A stretch of 64,000 bases of DNA. Origin: Ihuprevotella massiliensis. Its GTDB lineage: Bacteria; Bacteroidota; Bacteroidia; Bacteroidales; Bacteroidaceae. Positions within the stretch are counted from its first letter, which is position 1, and each line of letters begins with the position of its first letter. The notes under the pieces are model-generated. The model was not told where the DNA came from, did no database searches, and saw nothing but the letters and a program-made list of their open reading frames with translations. Location of the stretch: NCBI GenBank assembly GCA_900095835.1, contig LT608321.1, positions 1,078,051 through 1,142,050 on the forward strand, in the 5' to 3' direction. Both the position numbers and the translations under genes were made by a program. Positions 18,084-26,731 of this stretch are shown here, in pieces.

Positions 18084-19328
18084 TCATTTCACTTCGATCA
18101 CATCGCTCAAGCGCGTGGTGTAGTGAGGCGAACGATGCTCTGACGATACCACCGAAGAAGGGTCAGTCTGCGAAGCCAAACGGAGGGAGTGCTCTCCTAT
18201 GACGGCATGCAGATTGTCCACAGCCGCTTGCAGTCGCTGCTGCTTTTCACGATCTACCGTATCAAAAAGCGCACCTTGCACCCCATCATGCTCGATGAGT
18301 GTTGCCCCCACCCCTGCACGCTTCACGGGCAATCCGTCAAGATGCAACGACACAAGACACTGCCCCACAGCGGCTGCCAATTCACGAGCTTCATTGGTGG
18401 CAACTTCAAAACGATGAAACGTGCTGCGAAAAACATAGGGCTGGATCGTGGAGAAGCGATCGGTAGCCACAAAGACATTGAGTTGCAAGGCTGCAGAGCG
18501 GTCTTTGCGCAACTTCCTGCCCACCTGCACCGCAAAATCCACCAAGAGGCTGTGCAGGGTTTCTGCATCGGTGATAGGGTGTTTGAAGGTACGGGTGTGC
18601 TGCAAACTCTGTCGCGCGGCTGGTGTTTCAAGGTCTAAAACGTGCTCTCCATTGAGTTCGCGCCACATTTGTTCGCCCAGTTTGTGAAAACTATTGCGCA
18701 CGCGCGTCACTCCCCATTGTGCGAAGTCGTAGGCTGTCTTCACTCCCCCAGCTGCTAATTTTACAAACGTCTTCCGTCCCACACCCCACACATCTTCTAT
18801 CGCCGTGAGTTGCAAGGCTTTCACACGCTTCTCGTCGCTATCGATGAAGCAACAACTCTGATAACCTGGATATTTTTTGGCAAATCTGCTCGCGATTTTT
18901 GCCAAAGTCTTGTTGGGTGCCATGCCGATGCTCACCGGAATGCCCGTGCACTGCTTGATGCGCTGCACCAACTGCCGTGCCACGCTGTGAACATCGGGGA
19001 TGCCACTGAAATCGACAAAGGCTTCATCGACACTATACTGCTCCATCCGCGTGGCATATTGCCCGATGATTTGCATCACGCGCTGCGACATGTCGCAATA
19101 GAGTGTGTGATTGGCAGAGCACACCATCAGTCCACTCCGCTGACAATGATGCTTCACCTTGAAATAGGGTTCTCCCATGCCAATGCCGAGAGCTTTGGCT
19201 TCGTTGCTGCGCGCAATCACACACCCATCGTTGTTGGAAAGCACCACAACGGGCTTGTCGAGCAAACACGGACGAAAGACGCGCTCGCACGACACGAAGA
19301 AATTATTGCAATCGATGACAGCTATCAT
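18084..19328 (-). CDS. umuC: Y-family DNA polymerase V catalytic subunit UmuC
   Basis: 414 residues from the ATG at 19328; an upstream in-frame extension to 19505 is not protein-like. The N-terminal catalytic motif [17 protein letters not shown] carries the first metal Asp, then [15 protein letters not shown], and [12 protein letters not shown] carries the acidic pair. A helix-hairpin-helix [10 protein letters not shown] and the C-terminal little-finger domain follow. With UmuD' it makes a translesion polymerase that copies damaged templates during the SOS response. It lies downstream of umuD with a 127-bp gap, unusually wide for this pair. Confidence 0.95.
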   Translation of the reverse strand: MIAVIDCNNFFVSCERVFRPCLLDKPVVVLSNNDGCVIARSNEAKALGIGMGEPYFKVKHHCQRSGLMVCSANHTLYCDMSQRVMQIIGQYATRMEQYSVDEAFVDFSGIPDVHSVARQLVQRIKQCTGIPVSIGMAPNKTLAKIASRFAKKYPGYQSCCFIDSDEKRVKALQLTAIEDVWGVGRKTFVKLAAGGVKTAYDFAQWGVTRVRNSFHKLGEQMWRELNGEHVLDLETPAARQSLQHTRTFKHPITDAETLHSLLVDFAVQVGRKLRKDRSAALQLNVFVATDRFSTIQPYVFRSTFHRFEVATNEARELAAAVGQCLVSLHLDGLPVKRAGVGATLIEHDGVQGALFDTVDREKQQRLQAAVDNLHAVIGEHSLRLASQTDPSSVVSSEHRSPHYTTRLSDVIEVK

Positions 19329-19455
19329 GCCAACTTTTCGGGTATAAGGGAGAAACAAACTGAAGAGGAAACCACCTCCCTCGAGGTTTTGGAGGTGAAT
19401 TGTGCGTAGCGCAACGAGAGCGACGCAAGCCTCCACGAAGTGACGAAGCGACGCG

Positions 19456-19920
19456 CTATTTCTTGTTCTTTTGCGCCTTCGGCATCGTCTCTCTGCGCAC
19501 AGCATGGATGACGTAAGTCACCACACCCCACACACTAAATTGCTGATCCGACTCGATGCGTATCTCTGGATATTGGCTATTGGCAGGCACCAGCCGCACA
19601 TGATCTGCCTCCACAAAGATGTGCTTCACCGTAAATTCGTCATCCACGATGCAAACCGCTATATCCCCATTTTGAAAATCGATGGAGCGATCCACCACGA
19701 GAATATCTCCGGCATAGATGTTGGCATCGATCATCGAATCACCCACCACCTTAGCATAAAAAGTGCTTTCTGGATGAGATACCAGCTCACGATTCAAGTC
19801 GATTTTCTCTTGATACTGCGAAGGCACTGGCGAGGGAAACCCTGCCTGTGGTCCGCTCTCGGCAAATGGGAGGGCGGTGCTTTCGTCAAATTCTACGCCT
19901 TGAATGATGAGTTGGGACAT
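19456..19920 (-). CDS. umuD: SOS mutagenesis protein UmuD (S24 autoprotease)
   Basis: 154 residues from the ATG at 19920. Peptidase S24 features are a cleavage site at Ala26-Gly27 (PQAGFPSP), nucleophile Ser62 in VGDSMIDA and general-base Lys99 in DEFTVKHIF. Self-cleavage, stimulated by RecA filaments, would give UmuD', the partner of UmuC. There is no LexA-type DNA-binding domain, which separates it from LexA. A -7-like box lies at 20035-20042; no known SOS box is recognised. Confidence 0.95.
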   Translation of the reverse strand: MSQLIIQGVEFDESTALPFAESGPQAGFPSPVPSQYQEKIDLNRELVSHPESTFYAKVVGDSMIDANIYAGDILVVDRSIDFQNGDIAVCIVDDEFTVKHIFVEADHVRLVPANSQYPEIRIESDQQFSVWGVVTYVIHAVRRETMPKAQKNKK

Positions 19921-20034
19921 GATGAAAAATAGCTGAATCGTTTTGGGAGAATATGCGGAACAACGAGGGCTGACACTCAGGATTTTCTGGTCAAAACAGA
20001 GCCAAAATCCCCATTTGCGCCACCTCGCGAACTG

Positions 20035-20042
20035 CAAAAATA
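20035..20042 (-). promoter_or_regulatory. Possible promoter -7 box of umuDC
   Basis: Minus-strand TATTTTTG matches TAnnTTTG. A ~108-nt leader to umuD would result. Confidence 0.4.
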
Positions 20043-20123
20043 AGGCTTTCCCACGAGATAATACTCATCCTTTTTGCTAAACATCCCTTCCTCGAAATCT
20101 TCGCTAGGAGAAAGCGCAAAAAA

Positions 20124-20186
20124 ACGTCGGAGATTTTCTAAATTTTCTCGGACATTTCTCGAAAAACGTGGGAGATTTCGCCTCAT
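20124..20186 (-). repeat. 21-bp tandem repeat array, locus 3
   Basis: Units begin at 20124, 20145 and 20166 (ACGTCGGAGATTTTCTAAAT, then TTCTCGGACATTTCTCGAAA, then ACGTGGGAGATTTC), an exact 21-bp period. Read on the minus strand from ATG 20186 they give R-N-L-P-R-F-S-R-N-V-R, the same heptad as at 8.4 kb and 57.8 kb. The array lies upstream of the umuD promoter. Confidence 0.75.
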
Positions 20187-20465
20187 ATCCTCTCATATAA
20201 TTATAGGGACACATCCATTTAGTGCTCCTTCATTTATCTACTATTGGACAATACCAATAGTTTCAAATACAAGTGGCTGTTTACTTCAATACTTGGTGCG
20301 ATGGATTTAGTGCTTGGAAGAAGGCTTCAGAGCTTGTCTATAATGGTAATAAGGAGTTTAATTATAAGGTTATATCTCGTTATTGCACTTTTGTTGACTA
20401 CGTACACTTAACCTCTCAACGAATTGGCGCATCACCCACAACGGATGGTGCGCCAAAAAGTTATT
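20187..20465. other. AT-rich left edge of the accessory island
   Basis: Base composition changes here. A short plus-strand frame (20261-20476; VYFNTWCDGFSAWKKASEL) has no ATG start and is not recognised; it may be a gene fragment. A hairpin (TTGGCGCA 20424-20431 with TGCGCCAA 20449-20456) could end the minus-strand cassette that stops at 20466. Confidence 0.5.
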
Positions 20466-20870
20466 TTAATAATTAAGCTTGCTGAGCTTTGCGTAACATA
20501 ACAAATTCAAAACGTCCTCCAAATTATCGAGTTGTTGACGAAGTCTTCGTATTTCCTCTTGATTCCTTTCATTAGAAGCATTTGAGGCTCTAAGTCTTCT
20601 CTCTAATTCTCTCTGAACTTCTTGCTGTTTCTTGATGACTGCTTGTAGTTGGGCAATGATTTCCCTATACATGCGTTCTTTCTTCTTATTGCCATTGATT
20701 TTATCCTTAACCCAATCATAGGCTTTTTTAGCAATAAATACCTGAGGACTAATAAACACCAAACCTATATCGACCTTAGAAATACCAAGTTCTTTAAATA
20801 TAGATTTGTTTGGATCATTTACAATAGTGCTAGATGCACTTACAATCTGTGAGATGCTAACTTCTACCAT
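20466..20870 (-). CDS. Small coiled-coil protein, third gene of an unrecognised cassette
   Basis: 134 residues, not recognised. Residues 1-60 hold NKSIFKELGISKVDIGLVF and a moderately hydrophobic stretch (35-50). Residues 62-124 form a strongly predicted coiled coil (KKKERMYREIIAQLQAVIKK, then EEIRRLRQQLDNLEDVLNLL). The coiled coil is paralogous to that of the preceding gene: both contain KERMYREIIA, with the same DNA string at both places. The SKVDI motif also occurs in the first cassette gene. It starts 2 bp after the upstream stop, so it belongs to a tight three-gene operon (23048 to 20466). Confidence 0.75.
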   Translation of the reverse strand: MVEVSISQIVSASSTIVNDPNKSIFKELGISKVDIGLVFISPQVFIAKKAYDWVKDKINGNKKKERMYREIIAQLQAVIKKQQEVQRELERRLRASNASNERNQEEIRRLRQQLDNLEDVLNLLCYAKLSKLNY

Positions 20871-20872
20871 AA

Positions 20873-21469
20873 TTATCCTACTTGTCTAAATTGATTTATT
20901 TGTTCACTTAAAACTTCAATCACCTCAACTAGATGGCTGATTTGTTTTGCGAGTTCTTCTATCTCCTTTTTATATTGTTCCATTGTAGAATTTTGAGAGC
21001 GAAGTTTTAATACCAATTCACGATTTATTTGTTTTTGACGGTTTATGGCAGCCTGTTGTTTGGCAATAATTTCCCTATACATGCGTTCTTTCTGCTCTTG
21101 CTCTAGTTTTTTAGCCTTATATTTTTTATAGCCCCAGAGTAAGATAAAAGGTGCAACGGCTATACCAATTCCTGTCGCTGACGCACCACTTGCTGGGGCA
21201 ACTGCAACAGTTGCCCCAGCAACTAGTCCGATAGCAGATAAGTTACTCGATGTGGTTATCACATATTTATTCGATAAGTTTGCAATTTCCTCATACAAAC
21301 CCGGATGAGCAATACCCACAGCATTCCATGGCTTAAATTCGGTGTATTTAAGCCTTTCTGTAGAGTTCTCTTTTTCAATGCCAAAATCACTTAGTGAAAG
21401 ACTTGGATTTTCAATAATAGCTGAAGCTATATGTGAAAGGCACTCTAATTGTTTTATTTCTTGTTTCAT
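20873..21469 (-). CDS. Coiled-coil protein with a Gly/Ala-rich hydrophobic hairpin, second gene of the cassette
   Basis: 198 residues from the ATG at 21469, 10 bp after the preceding stop; longer in-frame extension overlaps that gene. It is not recognised. A helical N-terminus (1-35) precedes a long small-residue hydrophobic region, residues ~78-113 (LSAIGLVAGATVAVAPASGA, then IGIAVAPFILLWGY), able to form a membrane hairpin like those of pore-forming or holin-like proteins. Residues 118-190 form a coiled coil containing KERMYREIIAKQQAAINRQK, paralogous to the next gene. The combination suggests a membrane-inserting partner held by coiled-coil contacts; this is inference. Confidence 0.75.
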   Translation of the reverse strand: MKQEIKQLECLSHIASAIIENPSLSLSDFGIEKENSTERLKYTEFKPWNAVGIAHPGLYEEIANLSNKYVITTSSNLSAIGLVAGATVAVAPASGASATGIGIAVAPFILLWGYKKYKAKKLEQEQKERMYREIIAKQQAAINRQKQINRELVLKLRSQNSTMEQYKKEIEELAKQISHLVEVIEVLSEQINQFRQVG

Positions 21470-21479
21470 ACCCTTATAT

Positions 21480-23048
21480 TTATTCAAACATGGCATCCAA
21501 TTCTGCAATGGCACATTTAGTTACTTTATCCAATTCTTCATTTAAATACTGTTCCTTTATCCTTGTAATGAATCGAACATCAGAGAATAGTCTCCAGAGC
21601 GTAACCAACAGACCTCCAAGATCTAGTTTCTTTAATGCCTCTCCTTCATTTCCTGTACAAGCATTGATACCAACGTATGCTAGATTTATACTTGAAGATA
21701 TAGCATTTGAATATAATAATATTTTACGGGTTCGCACTTCGTAGTGTTCACGTCTTCCATCTTTTTCTTTGTTGTAGAAAAAACCATGGATAAATCCAAT
21801 TATCATGTTTATGATAATGGAAAATGCTGCTTGTGACCCTACAATTTTCAGGTCATCGAGTAAACATAAAGAATCATATTGTTCCGCATATAATTTTCCT
21901 GTCAACTCTTCAGAGAAGGCTTCTAAGAGTGGTGCGGGTAATCCTCTTTTGGTAAAAACATCCGACTTTAAATGAGCATATTGTGCAAATAATGCGGCTG
22001 CAAGTCTAAACTTATCTTCTTTTGTACTCTGAAAAACATCATGGAACATTTTAGTCATTGATGTTGGCACGTCACTAAACCTGCCACCAGGATATTCTAC
22101 ATCATATGTGGCAAAATTAAATTTCTTAGATAGAGATATGGTGCATGTCATCAAATTGGCAGTTCCAAAAATCCATCCAAGTATTGGATCATGTCCTAAT
22201 GTATGTACTCTATGGTTTCCCTTGCCACCATCATCAAAACCTGCGGGTGCATTAGATTGTGCGTCATAAGGACAAACTCCAGCTGATGTTCCTTTCCCAT
22301 CGATTCTTTTATATTGACCGAATAAGATGTCTTTCCATGTAGGATAATCATTTTGGCTCTTTACATTCTCTCTTCCCTTGTGCTTTTCATTCCAATCATG
22401 AATGTCTTTCTTTTTCTGTTTATCACCTTGCTTATTATGTATACGATTATCCTCGTTTATTGTTTCTCCCAGGTCACCTAAAATTTGTTGGATAATAATC
22501 CACCTTGCAGTTTGCAATGCAGTAGCAACCATAAGAAAGGCAATATCAACTTTGCTCAGCTTTGTTTTCTTCAAAAACTCATTGTTTATTCTTTCAATAT
22601 CTTCGATACAATACTGAAATTCCTTTGCTGAGAGCAAATCCTCTAACACCACTTCTTCTGGGACAATTTCATCGGTTTTCTCCATAATTTCATCCCAAGA
22701 TGGAATATCATTAAAAGATATTTTTTCATCTGTCAAATATGGACTGTTATCAATATCAGCTTTTTCAACTTTTAAATCAACCGGACGAGTCAAATGTTCG
22801 GGGAGATTGATACCTAGGTCTTTTGCCATTGTCAAAGCTTGAGATCTCAATTGTTCTGATCGACTTTTGAGTTCTTCAACGTCTAATCCCATCTTTGCAA
22901 TTTGCTTTTCATTTTCAGTGATAGAGGAACTCAATTGTTGAGAACACTCTTCAAGTTTCTTAAGTTCAATATCTTGCATTTTAAATGCACGGTTCAATTC
23001 TTTTTGCCCCTCAGAATAGTCATATTTACTCTTTCTCTTGTTGTTCAT
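21480..23048 (-). CDS. Membrane-associated protein with His-rich motif, first gene of the unrecognised cassette
   Basis: 522 residues, family not recognised. A coiled coil spans ~15-75. Hydrophobic segments lie at ~167-190 (VDIAFLMVATALQTARWIII), 284-304, 403-424, 443-463 and 474-489. Residues 279-295 carry HRVHTLGHDPILGWIFG and 358-374 AHLKSDVFTKRGLPAPL. The spacing of a His-rich motif and an H-x-x-x-D...G-[IL]-P-x-P segment recalls membrane hydrolases of the YdjM/DUF457 type, but this is a weak visual match. KLSKVDIA is shared with the third gene. Codon usage is AT-richer than the neighbouring core genes. It is preceded by the 23187-23453 repeat with its promoter box at 23243-23250. Confidence 0.75.
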   Translation of the reverse strand: MNNKRKSKYDYSEGQKELNRAFKMQDIELKKLEECSQQLSSSITENEKQIAKMGLDVEELKSRSEQLRSQALTMAKDLGINLPEHLTRPVDLKVEKADIDNSPYLTDEKISFNDIPSWDEIMEKTDEIVPEEVVLEDLLSAKEFQYCIEDIERINNEFLKKTKLSKVDIAFLMVATALQTARWIIIQQILGDLGETINEDNRIHNKQGDKQKKKDIHDWNEKHKGRENVKSQNDYPTWKDILFGQYKRIDGKGTSAGVCPYDAQSNAPAGFDDGGKGNHRVHTLGHDPILGWIFGTANLMTCTISLSKKFNFATYDVEYPGGRFSDVPTSMTKMFHDVFQSTKEDKFRLAAALFAQYAHLKSDVFTKRGLPAPLLEAFSEELTGKLYAEQYDSLCLLDDLKIVGSQAAFSIIINMIIGFIHGFFYNKEKDGRREHYEVRTRKILLYSNAISSSINLAYVGINACTGNEGEALKKLDLGGLLVTLWRLFSDVRFITRIKEQYLNEELDKVTKCAIAELDAMFE

Positions 23049-23186
23049 AATTATTTTGATGAAAAAGTTATCTTTGTTACTGATATGCTCGATGCAATTA
23101 ATTTGTTTACAGCTACCTAGAACACCTTTGCATTCACGAAATCCTGGAAAACTGATAGTGTCCTATATTTGGTATAAGCACCTAAA

Positions 23187-23453
23187 TTCTTATTTTTGTG
23201 GTGAACTTAAAAGAAACAAGAACAATAGAACTTACGATGCCACAAATATAGGAATTAATTACCATATTTATCGTCTCTAGAGGTTGTTTTAACACTTTTC
23301 ACGAACGTAGTCTTTTGGGTTAAGGGTCAATTTGACGACTGGTACATCAAACAATCAACGTAATTTTTCACCGCAAAAATGCCTCCCTTTTGTTAGGCTA
23401 GCGTACTAACAAAAGGGAGGGGGCAGAGAAACCTGTACACTTTTTCGGACAAT
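23187..23453. repeat. Long dispersed repeat copy R1 (promoter/hairpin cassette)
   Basis: It matches 31646-31942 in the same orientation: the first 43 bases are identical and later parts are ~90% alike, with one ~30-bp stretch missing here (after TTTTAACACTTT). It contains a minus-strand promoter box (23243-23250) and a 15-bp stem hairpin, CCTCCCTTTTGTTAG (23382-23396) with CTAACAAAAGGGAGG (23406-23420). It lies 139 bp upstream of the three-gene cassette. There is no coding frame. The flanks 23049-23186 and 23454-23590 hold no gene. Confidence 0.9.
23243..23250 (-). promoter_or_regulatory. Promoter -7 box in R1 driving the three-gene cassette
   Basis: Minus-strand TATATTTG matches TAnnTTTG, giving a ~188-nt leader to the start at 23048. 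The same box sits at the equivalent place in R2. Confidence 0.55.
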
Positions 23454-23590
23454 CCCCTACTTCCACGGCGAAAGCCAAAGCAATATATCTCCCTTACTTC
23501 CATAAACACACAATAAACATATACCCAAATTAAAATACATTACCTCCCCCCGAAAATCACGAAGTATACCAACAAATAAAATTCTTTTCT

Positions 23591-23598
23591 TATCTTTG
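23591..23598 (+). promoter_or_regulatory. Promoter -7 box of the TonB-receptor-like barrel gene
   Basis: TATCTTTG matches TAnnTTTG; leader ~90 nt to the ATG at 23696. Confidence 0.55.
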
Positions 23599-23695
23599 TA
23601 TCCACTGTAAAGACAATGGACAAGAAGAACTTAAACTCGCTCCTGTTTTTTGAGCATTACAGAAAGCTAACATACCTCCTTTTTCTATCTACCCC

Positions 23696-26365
23696 ATGAG
23701 ACAAATAACATCTTGCATGCGTTACTCGCTGGTCGTTCTAAAAATAGTTGGATTCATTTTTATTCTCTTCGCCCACTTTGGTGTTGGATATGCTATACCC
23801 TCATGTCCCAACAGACCAATATTCGCTACTGACTCGGTAAACACCAAAGGTGAGAAAGAACATCAACTGAAAGAGGCGAAAGTGATAGGTACTCGTTTCT
23901 TGTTGGTCACAAAGAAGGACACCACTATTTATGACCTTGATGCTTTGACCTTGAAAAATGGGGCACTTCTGAGAGAAGCCTTTGAAAAACTACCAGGCAT
24001 CAGCTTTCGCAATGGTTCACTTTACCACAACGGGCAAGAAGTTAAACGCGTACTCATCAATGGACTTGATTTTTCCACAAAAAATCCTTTATTAGCCTTG
24101 CAGGCACTTCCATCTTATATGATGAAGAATATCAAAGTGTATGAACGGAAGAGTGACTTCAGTGAGAAGACTGGTATTGATGACGGACAGCAAGAACTCG
24201 TAGCAGATGTCAGTGTGCGTCGTAAATATATGGGGGTATGGACGGGGCAGCTAACTGTTGGTGTGGGAACAGACAAACGCTTCTCGGGAAAAGGCTTTGG
24301 TAACACCTTCACAGACCAGTTTCGTGTGTCGCTTTTTGGCAATGCCAACAATGTCAATGAACAAATGTGGTATTCTGGTGATGGACAGGAACGAGCTAGT
24401 ATAGCACCAGCTGGAGATAATCATTTTTACACTCCAGGGGCAACGTTTTTGTGGAAAACTAAGAAAACCTCTAAAGAAAAGGGATATTTCCAAATCACTG
24501 GCGACTTGGATTACAACAAAGAGATCTATGACAAAGAAGAACTTTACCGTACGGAACTATACCTCTCTGACGGTAGTCTTTTCTCTGCAGGTAAAACCAT
24601 AAGTACCACAAATCTAAACCGCTTCTCGAACAACCTGAAGATGGATTGGAACATTTCCAACTCCCTCTCGGCAAGTTACGTTGCTTCATTAGAGTTGAAT
24701 CGTAGTAGGGATAATCACAATGTCGTCAAAGCGAACTGGAATGAAGCACCAATAGTTGAGGATGGAAACATAGCTAATGCTCTTATGATTTTACAAAATT
24801 CTAATGGGCAAGAGCCAACAGCTATTGATTTTCAACAAAGAAAAAACGACTTTAATCAGAACAACTCAGCCTATCAACATCAACTCTCCTTCAACTATGA
24901 TTTTCTCAAGTCGGGCACCTACTTAACAGTTAAACACCGACTCAACTTGAACAGTGACGCTCAAGAAAAACAACAAAATGCGTACTACAAATACTTCAAT
25001 CAAGAAGCACACAAATCGTATGGGTTTGATCGCAAATTAGATACGGAAACTAACAAGAACACACAAGACATCCATGCCCGTATTATTCACTTCTTTACGG
25101 TGAAAGGCTTCTCACGTTTCTCTCTATCTTTAGACTATCGATATAATCAAAGCAACATTGAGTATGGCAGAGACGGATTTCTTGCGAAACTCAAAATGAG
25201 GCAAGACTCTCCTCTTTCTCGAGCAATAGATGACGAAAGCACACGTTCTTGGAATGAAAAGGATTGTCAGCATACAATTGAACCTAAGCTTGGTATAGCC
25301 AAGAGTATTTTTAACTTTGAATTCACTCCCACACTAAACCTTAAGCGTCAACAACTAGACTACCACAAACGGAATCTTCCTGATCTATCTTTGAAACAAG
25401 AGTATAGATACTGGGCTATTGAGACTCAATTTAGAATACGTTCTACCTCCTTAGGGTCATTGTTGGCGAGATTTCTTAGCACCCCCAACATTCCTAGCAT
25501 TCACTCTTTCGTTAGTTATCCAGATAAGACAGACCCACAATATATCGTTATGGGTAACGAGAACCTTACTATGGGTCGTAAAAACACGCTACTAGCTTGG
25601 TATTGGCGTAATTTCGTGCAAGATGGAGAGAAAGGGAAGCTAACTCGTACTCTATCTGCACACTTCCTCTATTCTCGACAACAAAATCATGTTGCGAACT
25701 TTACCACTTACAACCGCAAGACTGGCGTCGTGACGATACAACCAGTCAATGTTTCGGGTAATTGGAACGGAAAGATGAATATCGGATTTAGCTCTCCAAT
25801 AGATCTAGCGCAGCATTGGTGGCTGGAACTTCTTGCCGAAACGTCTTTGTTACGCACCAAAACATTCTTGGGCACAAACGAACAAGGAGTCAATGGTCAG
25901 CAAGTCAATGACAACCTTCTCTCTAGTCATTCACTGAATATAACACCACGGTTGAGACTTGCATCCTTCGACTGCTCGCTCACCTATCAGCTGACACTAG
26001 AAAGCAATAAGGGAACGTATGCTTCAGCTAACCAGACAGGGCAATGGCAACACCAATTGAAAGGAAAGTTAGACTGGACACTACCCTTGCGTCTCCATCT
26101 AAATACAAGCATCAAATATCACAATTACGCAGGCTACGTTTCTAGAAAAAGAGAAAACTGGATTATGTTAGACGGTGAAGTGGAACGTAGCTTCTTGAAG
26201 AAGGATAATTTCTCAATTGCACTGGCTTTACATGATGTATTCAACCAAAACAACGGTTTTCTGCAAGAGTATAGCGCAACAGCCTTGACTCAAACTTACC
26301 AGCAAACGCTAGGTCGCTATGCCATGCTATCATTTAGGTATAGATTCGACACTAAGAAGGACTAG
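23696..26365 (+). CDS. TonB-dependent-receptor-type outer-membrane beta-barrel protein
   Basis: 889 residues with a signal peptide (hydrophobic LVVLKIVGFIFILFAHFGVG near 12-31). A plug-like domain follows directly (LKEAKVIGTRF, then LREAFEKLPGISFRNGSLYH and VKRVLINGLDF), and then a ~650-residue barrel of alternating strands ending in LSFRYRFDTKKD. The carboxypeptidase-regulatory-like domain that usually precedes the plug in Bacteroidota outer_membrane_beta_barrel_3 proteins is absent: only ~25 residues separate signal and plug. No SusD-like partner is nearby. It lies alone on the plus strand between R1 and the IS inside the island. Its ligand is unknown. Confidence 0.85.
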   Translation: MRQITSCMRYSLVVLKIVGFIFILFAHFGVGYAIPSCPNRPIFATDSVNTKGEKEHQLKEAKVIGTRFLLVTKKDTTIYDLDALTLKNGALLREAFEKLPGISFRNGSLYHNGQEVKRVLINGLDFSTKNPLLALQALPSYMMKNIKVYERKSDFSEKTGIDDGQQELVADVSVRRKYMGVWTGQLTVGVGTDKRFSGKGFGNTFTDQFRVSLFGNANNVNEQMWYSGDGQERASIAPAGDNHFYTPGATFLWKTKKTSKEKGYFQITGDLDYNKEIYDKEELYRTELYLSDGSLFSAGKTISTTNLNRFSNNLKMDWNISNSLSASYVASLELNRSRDNHNVVKANWNEAPIVEDGNIANALMILQNSNGQEPTAIDFQQRKNDFNQNNSAYQHQLSFNYDFLKSGTYLTVKHRLNLNSDAQEKQQNAYYKYFNQEAHKSYGFDRKLDTETNKNTQDIHARIIHFFTVKGFSRFSLSLDYRYNQSNIEYGRDGFLAKLKMRQDSPLSRAIDDESTRSWNEKDCQHTIEPKLGIAKSIFNFEFTPTLNLKRQQLDYHKRNLPDLSLKQEYRYWAIETQFRIRSTSLGSLLARFLSTPNIPSIHSFVSYPDKTDPQYIVMGNENLTMGRKNTLLAWYWRNFVQDGEKGKLTRTLSAHFLYSRQQNHVANFTTYNRKTGVVTIQPVNVSGNWNGKMNIGFSSPIDLAQHWWLELLAETSLLRTKTFLGTNEQGVNGQQVNDNLLSSHSLNITPRLRLASFDCSLTYQLTLESNKGTYASANQTGQWQHQLKGKLDWTLPLRLHLNTSIKYHNYAGYVSRKRENWIMLDGEVERSFLKKDNFSIALALHDVFNQNNGFLQEYSATALTQTYQQTLGRYAMLSFRYRFDTKKD

Positions 26366-26573
26366 AGAAGTAAATCAACGCAAGTTATCAAATCCCTTTT
26401 CACTGGTTTATCGATTATACAAGTCCAATCTTGCTATTCGTCTTACTCAATATAATAGAATACACAAAAAAAGACACTACAAAAGAATTCTTGTTTCTTG
26501 TTGTGGCTGTCTGGATAATCTATATTTAGCACATGGTACTAGCGAGTTATGACAACAAGCAAAGTAACAAAAG

Positions 26574-26604
26574 AGGCTGAAATCCTGCTAGAGGGTTTCA
26601 GCCT
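26574..26604 (+). terminator. Terminator downstream of the barrel gene
   Basis: AGGCTGAAA (26574-26582) pairs with TTTCAGCCT (26596-26604), followed by TGTTTTATC. The rest of the gap between 26366 and the IS shows no gene. Confidence 0.75.
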
Positions 26605-26731
26605 TGTTTTATCATATCAAGAAACAATTACTGACAACAATAGTTTCAGACGATACCATAAATGACTATATATAGCAACAAGATTGCATGGAAAAGGCAT
26701 ACAATTCCAAGCGTTAGTATCTAGTCGTCCC

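Noticed and set aside
20261-20476. Small plus-strand gene at the island edge
   Set aside because: No ATG or GTG with promoter support, no recognised family; may be a fragment but cannot be supported.
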